A stretch of 64,000 nt of DNA, from assembly GCF_964340395.1 (NCBI RefSeq), contig NC_135570.1, positions 1 to 64,000 of the forward strand, written 5' to 3'. Source of the stretch: Glandiceps talaboti. Lineage: Eukaryota > Hemichordata > Enteropneusta > Spengelidae. The notes beneath the pieces were generated by a model, which was not told where the DNA came from, made no database searches, and worked only from the letters and a program-made list of their open reading frames with translations. Positions 61,801-64,000 of the stretch are shown here, piece after piece (the stretch's first letter is position 1; the number at the start of each line of letters is the position of its first letter). The position numbers and the translations under genes were made by a program.

Positions 61801-63923
61801 CCCACAGCAGAGTCTTCATAGACCTCAACAGTTTGCATCACTCTTTCAAAATGTGGTGGCGTATCATTAATGTCGTCAACTAGAATAGTCACAATTCCTG
61901 CGCCTGATTGTGGTGGATTGCCTCTATCTGTTGCTATGACAACAAGTGTGTATGTGTCTTTCTCTTCTCTGTCAAGAGTTTGTCCTGGAGCAATCTGAAA
62001 ACACATAAAAACAAATGATGAAATTTGAATAAATGTGTTCACTCTGAATAAAGGAAATATGCCAGTAAGAGTTTATCATGCTTATTCAGATCACCTCTGA
62101 GTTTTAACCAACATTTGCAGCTGATTCACAAGTCTACACCCCCCTCCTATGTAAATTTACCCTCTACACCACCTTTCTTTGTCACATGTTGTGTAATAGT
62201 GAAGACTCACCTTAATAAGTCCTGTATTTGGATTGATTGTAAATTTATCTTGTCCACCATTACGTCACATGTTGTGTAATAGTGAAGGCTCACCTTAATA
62301 AGTCCTGTATTTGGATTGATTGTAAATTTATCTTGTCCACCATTACGTCACATGTTGTGTAATAGTGAAGACTCACCTTAATAAGTCCTGTATTTGGATT
62401 GATTGTAAATTTATCTTGTCCACCATTGTGTCACATGTTGTGTAATAGTGAAGACTCACCTTAATAAGTCCTGTATTTGGATTGATTGTAAATTTATCTT
62501 GTCCACCATTACGTCACATGTTGTGTAATAGTGAAGACTCACCTTAATAAGTCCTGTATTTGGATTGATTGTAAATTTATCTTGTCCACCATTACGTCAC
62601 ATGTTGTGTAATAGTGAAGACTCACCTTAATAAGTCCTGTATTTGGATTGACTGTAAATTTATCTTGTCCACCATTATGTCACATGTTGTGCAATAGTGA
62701 AGACTCACCTTAATAAGTCCTGTATTTGGATTGATTGTAAATTTATCTTGTCCACCATTACGTCACATGTTGTGCAATAGTGAAGACTCACCTTAATAAG
62801 TCCTGTATTTGGATTGATTGTAAATTTATCTTGTCCACCATTATGTCACATGTTGTGTAATAGTGAAGACTCACCTTAATAAGTCCTGTATTTGGATTGA
62901 TTGTAAATTTATCTTGTCCACCACTCTCTATACGATATGTCACATGTTGGTTGATGTCAGCATCCTTATCACTGGCTGAGACCTGTGTCAACTCCTCTCC
63001 TAGATTATAAAATGGAATAGTAACATATATTTATCTTGTATGTCACTATAATCATTAAGTATTTTATTTGCACAACTGAACTGAGGTTCAGTATACTGCA
63101 GTAGTGCTATAGCCATGGTGAAATATCTGTGTGTGTGTGTGTGGTGGTGGTGGTGGGGGGGTTGTATGTAAATGACTTAAAGTCAAAAACCACCACACCG
63201 ATTGGCTTGGTATTTGGTGGCGACATTGCAGAGGGCGTGTAGATGGAAAATTGTTCAAATGAAAATGATCACATCAGAGATGTGAGAAAATACTTTGACT
63301 CAGCCTAGAAATCTAGAAATGAAAGGTTGTTGCTTTATTGATGCCATGATATCATTAGATCTTTCATGGGCTACTTCACACCTTAATGTCAATGGCAACA
63401 AGATTAACCTCTGTTTGATGTTGCTTGGAAACACTGTTTTAGCACAGCTGAATTAAATGATAGACACTGTCAGGTTCATTCATGCTACAGACATGATAAA
63501 GAGTCTTGTCCATCTATATATCTGTCTGTCTGTCTGTCTGCCTTTCTGTGGTTGACTTAAACTTAAAGAAACTCAAAAACCACCTGGAAGGATATTTTGG
63601 GGTGGTCAGAAAAGTGACAAGTTGTGATTTCATTTACAATTCATCTAGATGTTTAGGAAAGGAAGAAGATGTGATTTTAGAAGTAACCTACATGTGTGGG
63701 TAAAATATTTCAAAGACCTGCTTACCTTCTCTTGCAGTCTCAGCTATATGTGTTGTGATTTCATTTGGAATGAATACTGGGCTGTTATCATTTTCATCAA
63801 GTATCTCTATGCTAACCTCTGCTGAGCTGTTCAATCTACCAATATCTGATGCTGTGACTGTAAATGTGTAGTTATCTTCAGTCTCTCTGTCCAACAAACT
63901 GGTTGAGTTCACCATCAAAACAG
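36635..63923 (-). CDS. CDH23: Cadherin-23 orthologue, C-terminal part (26 coding exons, 5' end outside the window)
   Basis: Twenty-six exons with GT-AG borders chain without a phase error into about 1,809 residues ending at TAA 36637-36635. Order: end of one EC repeat, ten full ECs, a last EC, the membrane-adjacent domain, one membrane helix (about 1380-1403) and a 400-residue cytoplasmic part. ECs show the Ca2+ motifs LDRE, DxD and DxNDN at each linker. The stretches RVKIVFNHDP, SNVTGALIHVDDI, THVIQIIDENYASLVNLF and SNPLWID correspond to the membrane-proximal and juxtamembrane parts of vertebrate CDH23, which separates it from other long cadherins. If it has 27 ECs as in vertebrates, the window starts in EC16. 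In vertebrates CDH23 forms hair-cell tip links with PCDH15 and binds harmonin through its C-terminus; the ETFL end here is a class I PDZ ligand. Sensory-cell use in this animal is an inference. Confidence 0.95.
38333..38420 (-). CDS. CDH23: CDH23 exon: juxtamembrane, part 2
   Basis: Acceptor cttacag, donor CAG|GTAAGC. SNPLWIDNYSWVSDWP, FEREYEAQ; the NPLWID motif aligns with NPVWLD in vertebrate CDH23. Confidence 0.95.
38512..41502. mobile_element. ~3-kb foldback element with >300-bp inverted arms and TA flanks
   Basis: The left arm (38512-~38900) begins gtcaggacaccaag and holds tgttgcccctctggattctc and tttccatggtaacagtgac. The right arm (~41200-41502) is its diverged reverse complement and ends cttggcaccctgac. 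TA stands on both outer sides (38510-38511, 41503-41504). The interior, from ttggttttgagggatgggct at about 39404, is made of degenerate ~280-bp units shared with 15770-17456. No transposase. It lies in a CDH23 intron. Confidence 0.75.
41770..42345. repeat. ~100-bp-unit repeat family (third site)
   Basis: Units with ttgcataattaatgattttc, agtaattaagctatatctaa and aacaaagcacacatgtcc, as at 29590-30640, between the foldback element and a CDH23 exon. Confidence 0.7.
42380..42463 (-). CDS. CDH23: CDH23 exon: juxtamembrane, part 1
   Basis: Acceptor tttacag, donor CAGGG|GTAAGT (GG before the donor). HRSKLEAIATFSYG, DLLRDSSYQG; basic, then serine-rich. Confidence 0.94.
43740..43995. repeat. Dispersed repeat, copy 2 (see 10745-11160)
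   Basis: Blocks gtgtggttccgattacgct, catcagatgtacag, tgtctttttaagttgatgtc and aggtaaccggaaccaaacaa, in the same order as copy 1, just downstream of the transmembrane exon in gene sense. Confidence 0.75.
44029..44153 (-). CDS. CDH23: CDH23 exon: transmembrane helix
   Basis: Acceptor gacag, donor ACAA|GTAAGT. Starts PAIPPRVEEDIS outside the cell, then the helix ALVTIGILLFIGVFIYIVCI and the basic stop-transfer WIKYK. Confidence 0.96.
44637..44703 (-). CDS. CDH23: CDH23 exon: membrane-adjacent domain, end
   Basis: Acceptor tttacag, donor GTG|GTAAGT. IIDENYASLVNLFKIYNVIE; phase 0 at its 3' end. Confidence 0.95.
45060..45440. repeat. Dispersed repeat, copy 1 (see 51640-52110)
   Basis: Contains caattgctttaatcataagc, gtaaagtatgttttctgcta and atgacatctagacgatgg. 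An internal ~60-bp piece (actcacattattgactatct) is tandemly duplicated. Confidence 0.75.
45777..45932 (-). CDS. CDH23: CDH23 exon: membrane-adjacent domain, part 2
   Basis: Acceptor ctgtag, donor TTCA|GTAAGT. ISNVTGALIHVDDIQYHI, KTDMLIHAVDPHTNAIMDVT; one of the stretches most like vertebrate CDH23. Confidence 0.96.
46502..46590 (-). CDS. CDH23: CDH23 exon: membrane-adjacent domain, part 1
   Basis: Acceptor acacag, donor ATAAG|GTATGT. YMLKDNQRVKIVFNHDPDTV, FKEQLIR. This matches the start of the ferredoxin-like membrane-adjacent domain known in CDH23 and PCDH15. Confidence 0.95.
47119..47402 (-). CDS. CDH23: CDH23 exon: last cadherin repeat (EC27)
   Basis: Acceptor tacag, donor AAG|GTAAGT. 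Holds VARDDDSGNNSIVVYTIL and YFQLEIQAEDISHHNDSAII. The usual LDRE motif and the closing DxNDN are absent, as expected for a last repeat. Confidence 0.94.
47576..47851 (-). CDS. CDH23: CDH23 exon: rest of EC26
   Basis: Acceptor tgccag, donor GCAG|GTAAGT. GNQDGYFYILKNNGTI, KELDREKTQQFVLTVKATN, then a long polar loop with GRHRRDVN, and the linker VADINDNGPRF. The RHRR motif (47694-47705) fits a furin-type site. Confidence 0.95.
48610..48727 (-). CDS. CDH23: CDH23 exon: first part of EC26
   Basis: Acceptor aaatag, donor ATTG|GTAAGT. TMSILEHSANGSVVGHVM, AVDMDMGDNAKIFYFI. Confidence 0.95.
48781..49466. repeat. 48-bp minisatellite, 14 copies
   Basis: The unit contains gctaggaccttataacaagg plus ggtgtacagaaatagaatt; variants are gaaagtaatgc, gatagtaatgc and gatagtaatac. 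It fills the intron between two CDH23 exons almost from border to border. Confidence 0.97.
49479..49589 (-). CDS. CDH23: CDH23 exon: end of EC25
   Basis: Acceptor tcttag, donor AAT|GTAAGT. IVLLAKDLGEPQFETTQ, linker VEDEDDNVPLF (a DEDDN variant of DxNDN). Confidence 0.95.
49909..50215. repeat. 26-bp minisatellite, about 12 copies
   Basis: The unit contains gtgcaatgttgtgctacagc plus ctcaag; later copies read gtgctatg. It lies in a CDH23 intron. Confidence 0.96.
50442..50636 (-). CDS. CDH23: CDH23 exon: most of EC25
   Basis: Acceptor ttttag, donor ACG|GTAAGG. HEPGFYIAQIQANDGDLGDN, FYIDEVNGNLYT, ADRELKAAYT; phase 0 on both sides. Confidence 0.94.
50818..50862. repeat. (AAAT)n microsatellite
   Basis: About eleven copies in a CDH23 intron. 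Confidence 0.95.
51105..51328 (-). CDS. CDH23: CDH23 exon: second half of EC24, start of EC25
   Basis: Acceptor ttcag, donor GAG|GTTTGT (unusual +3 T). QFQIEQDSGAVMLAK, linker ITDVNDRKPIF (Arg replaces Asn). Confidence 0.94.
51430..51600. repeat. Two-copy tandem duplication (~65 bp)
   Basis: The phrase ccaatgcctgtttctggtaa...aaccctaacact is repeated with changes as ccaatgcttgtttctggaaa...aaccctaacact. Confidence 0.8.
51640..52110. repeat. Dispersed repeat, copy 2 (see 45060-45440)
   Basis: Shares caattgctttaat, aatttgtaaagtacgttttc, aacagcaaaatgattacaat, atgacatctagacaatg and ctttgaactgctaacattgt with 45060-45440, in the same orientation. Both copies lie in CDH23 introns. Confidence 0.75.
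52495..52675 (-). CDS. CDH23: CDH23 exon: end of EC23, first half of EC24
   Basis: Acceptor taatag, donor AATG|GTAAGT. Linker IEDINDVAPIF (Val replaces Asn), VTAVDLDEGDNGRVRYSI. Confidence 0.95.
52882..53129 (-). CDS. CDH23: CDH23 exon: most of EC23
   Basis: Acceptor ttatag, donor ACT|GTAAGT. TSVGTVIATDSDS, VDEQTGEVKTNKLLDREQRA, YELEIEARN. Confidence 0.95.
53191..54520. repeat. 27-bp minisatellite, about 49 copies
   Basis: Units read actagtttgtcatatcaact plus gatatac. The main variants are gtcat/gccat, gatatac/gatatat, and a few tcatttg or tttact units. It fills most of one CDH23 intron. The unit length is a multiple of three, so a false 451-codon frame runs through it. Confidence 0.97.
54740..55130. 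repeat. Dispersed repeat with B-box-like segment, copy 1
   Basis: Blocks shared with 56700-57000 include ggccctttatacttcctcaa, ggggagcatacaatcc and catggttcaaatc (a fair B box). No coding. Confidence 0.6.
55418..55618 (-). CDS. CDH23: CDH23 exon: end of EC22, start of EC23
   Basis: Acceptor ttaaag, donor ATTG|GTAAGT. EQTGALTTVKSLDHESRP, linker ILDTNDQAPLF (Gln replaces the usual Asn), then VTENVSI. Confidence 0.95.
55805..55874. repeat. (GA)n microsatellite
   Basis: About 35 GA dinucleotides in a CDH23 intron. Confidence 0.97.
56560..56653 (-). CDS. CDH23: CDH23 exon: middle of EC22
   Basis: Acceptor cattag, donor TCAG|GTAAGT. VYQFRAIDIDQDQTLSYSIH; the usual D-D-N loop is shortened. Confidence 0.93.
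56700..57000. repeat. Dispersed repeat with B-box-like segment, copy 2
   Basis: Matches 54740-55080 in blocks: agccctttatacttt, ctggggagcatacaatcca, then atggttcgaatg-type sequence resembling a polymerase III B box. Both copies may be old SINEs in CDH23 introns. Confidence 0.6.
57172..57312 (-). CDS. CDH23: CDH23 exon: end of EC21, start of EC22
   Basis: Acceptor catag, donor CTG|GTAAGT. IADRGNPPKHV, linker VLDVNDNSPYF, then YNVTLSEDDFGGTL. Confidence 0.95.
57638..57741 (-). CDS. CDH23: CDH23 exon: middle of EC21
   Basis: Acceptor caccag, donor CAG|GTGAGT. MFEIDPGTGEIF, PLDREVIGNDGSMVMTVQ. Confidence 0.95.
58015..58305 (+). mobile_element. tRNA-derived SINE
   Basis: The head reads gtcggtggccgagtggttaa, a tRNA-Ser/Leu-like A box (TGGCCGAGTGG). 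It is followed by a B-box-like ttgaatccattc about 45 bases on, a unique body with gatcgatggccctcactgg, and an A-rich end (actataaataaaaaaaatc). A C run at 58151-58170 interrupts the body. It is not a functional tRNA, since the acceptor stem and arms do not close. It lies in a CDH23 intron, opposite to the gene. Confidence 0.7.
58439..58616 (-). CDS. CDH23: CDH23 exon: linker and first half of EC21
   Basis: Acceptor tttcag, donor TATG|GTATGG (weaker than its neighbours). Linker VVDVNDNTPVP, then VTASDADGGANGLVLYSI. Confidence 0.92.
59028..59147 (-). CDS. CDH23: CDH23 exon: end of EC20
   Basis: Acceptor tttcag, donor TTG|GTAAGT. GSIILANLLDRESKSEYTLT, then VTAKDNPTG and NSVL; phase 0 on both sides. 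Confidence 0.95.
59243..59305. repeat. (TTAGA)n pentanucleotide array
   Basis: About eleven copies of attag/gatta in a CDH23 intron, beside a short piece of the 10.7-kb dispersed repeat at 59325-59395. Confidence 0.9.
59464..59771 (-). CDS. CDH23: CDH23 exon: second half of EC19, most of EC20
   Basis: Acceptor tttacag (the proximal one of the repeated set), donor ATCACT|GTAAGT. GRIDREDYKWLNFSIRATD, linker VIEVNDNNPEF, VVKATDPDSGSFGDILYT and FLIDEIT. Confidence 0.94.
59754..60192. repeat. 34-bp minisatellite carrying a splice acceptor (about 13 copies including the real one)
   Basis: The unit holds gattgtcacaactcctgtaa; on the - strand this is TTACAG|GAGTTGTGACAATC, the acceptor of the next CDH23 exon. 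Copies start at 59771 and every 34 bp up to 60179. All keep the AG; the most distant copy has ATAG. About 19 bases of each unit are exonic and 15 intronic. Confidence 0.97.
60225..60446 (-). CDS. CDH23: CDH23 exon: end of EC18, first half of EC19
   Basis: Acceptor ccatag, donor GCTG|GTAAGT. Linker LLDVNDNGPVF, then VTTVIAVDADKGSNGMVTYQ and VEVKDPNA. Confidence 0.95.
60619..60972. mobile_element. 354-bp palindromic MITE-like element without spacer
   Basis: Two ~177-bp arms are inverted copies with few mismatches and meet at tgtac|gtaca (60795/60796) with no loop. Outer ends are TTAAAGTGGCC / GGCCACTTTAA, so TTAA may be the target duplication. It lies in a CDH23 intron. Confidence 0.85.
61425..61478. 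repeat. (GGT)n microsatellite in a CDH23 intron
   Basis: About 13 GGT/GAT-type triplets next to the preceding exon's donor. Confidence 0.93.
61535..61994 (-). CDS. CDH23: CDH23 exon: second half of EC17, most of EC18
   Basis: Acceptor ttcag, donor AATG|GTAAGT; the longest EC exon. Has LDREEKDTYTLVVIATDRG, linker DDINDTPPHF, VTAADPDVDS, and a loop FDEEENEVHDVV before WFVININSGEI and LDREMVSTLTLTIAASD. Confidence 0.95.
62181..62923. repeat. 83-bp minisatellite carrying an exon end and splice donor (9 copies including the real one)
   Basis: Sequence cttaataagtcctgtatttg recurs at 62211, 62294, 62377, 62460, 62543, 62626, 62709, 62792 and 62875, exactly 83 bp apart. The copy at 62875 is the true 3' end of the CDH23 exon. 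Every copy repeats about 49 exonic bases (GQDKFTINPNTGLIK) and keeps a GT donor (GGTGAG). Copies are almost identical (acgtcac / atgtcac / gtgtcac variants), so the expansion is recent. Confidence 0.97.
62875..62999 (-). CDS. CDH23: CDH23 exon: first half of EC17
   Basis: Acceptor aatctag, donor AAG|GTGAGT. Holds SASDKDADINQHVTYRIE and INPNTGLIK. Its last ~49 bases and the donor are the source of the adjoining 83-bp repeat array. Confidence 0.93.
63065..63640. repeat. Two heads of the actgataaggttcagtagtgc repeat family in a CDH23 intron
   Basis: One copy at 63065-63280 (acaactgaactgaggttcag, then (TG)n, then aaaaaccaccacaccgattg) and a second partial copy at 63440-63640 with a (GTCT)n run. 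Confidence 0.7.
63726..63923 (-). CDS. CDH23: CDH23 exon: end of EC16, start of EC17
   Basis: Acceptor ctgtag, donor GAAG|GTAAGC. Residues 1-65: LLDRETEDNYTFTVTASD, linker ILDENDNSPVF, then the first strand of the next repeat up to HIAETARE. EC numbers here and below count back from the last repeat, taken as EC27. Confidence 0.92.
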
Positions 63924-64000
63924 CTACAGAAATAAATTAAAATTATATTAAAGATGGAAAAAAGAAATGGTATGGTGAAAAGCCAAAAAAGTAGAATGAT

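Noticed and set aside
62181-62923. CRISPR array
   Set aside because: Repeats are directly adjacent without unique spacers, the DNA is from an animal, and the unit is an exon-intron border.

Overview
The window is animal genomic DNA. Its genes have many short exons with GT-AG introns, and the non-coding space is AT-rich and full of microsatellites, minisatellites and dispersed repeats. The gene content (a cadherin-23 orthologue, a type II membrane serine-protease homologue, a CUB exon) and the kinds of repeats fit a marine invertebrate bilaterian such as a hemichordate, lancelet or lophotrochozoan. I cannot name the species from sequence alone.

Layout. From 1 to 5.7 kb on the + strand are the last two coding exons of a gene I do not recognise; its intron holds the tail of a LINE. 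From 5.7 to 17.7 kb there is no convincing complete gene: an orphan CUB exon on the - strand, a hammerhead-ribozyme-like core, an LTR-retrotransposon remnant, and several copies of repeat families that recur elsewhere in the window. From 17.8 to 29.0 kb on the + strand is a complete seven-exon gene for a 381-residue type II membrane protein. Its trypsin-like domain has lost the catalytic His and Ser, so it is a pseudoprotease. Intron 1 holds a 3.5-kb array of 66-bp units, about 53 copies. From 29 to 36.6 kb is intergenic DNA made largely of inverted-repeat elements. From 36.6 kb to the right edge on the - strand is the 3' part of a cadherin-23 (CDH23) orthologue: 26 coding exons, about 1,809 residues, whose reading phase joins without error at every splice junction.

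The CDH23 part encodes the end of one cadherin (EC) repeat, ten complete ECs, a last EC, the membrane-adjacent domain, one transmembrane helix and a long Ser/Asp-rich tail ending in ETFL, a class I PDZ ligand. The protease homologue and CDH23 converge tail to tail, about 7.7 kb apart.

The most unusual feature is a pair of minisatellites inside CDH23 that grew out of exon-intron boundaries. A 34-bp unit repeats a splice acceptor about 13 times, and an 83-bp unit repeats the end of an exon plus its splice donor 9 times. In both cases reading the frame shows that only the site nearest the exon body preserves the protein. Other observations include a 354-bp palindrome with no spacer, a 3-kb foldback element with TA flanks, and a furin-like RHRR site in a loop of the penultimate EC.
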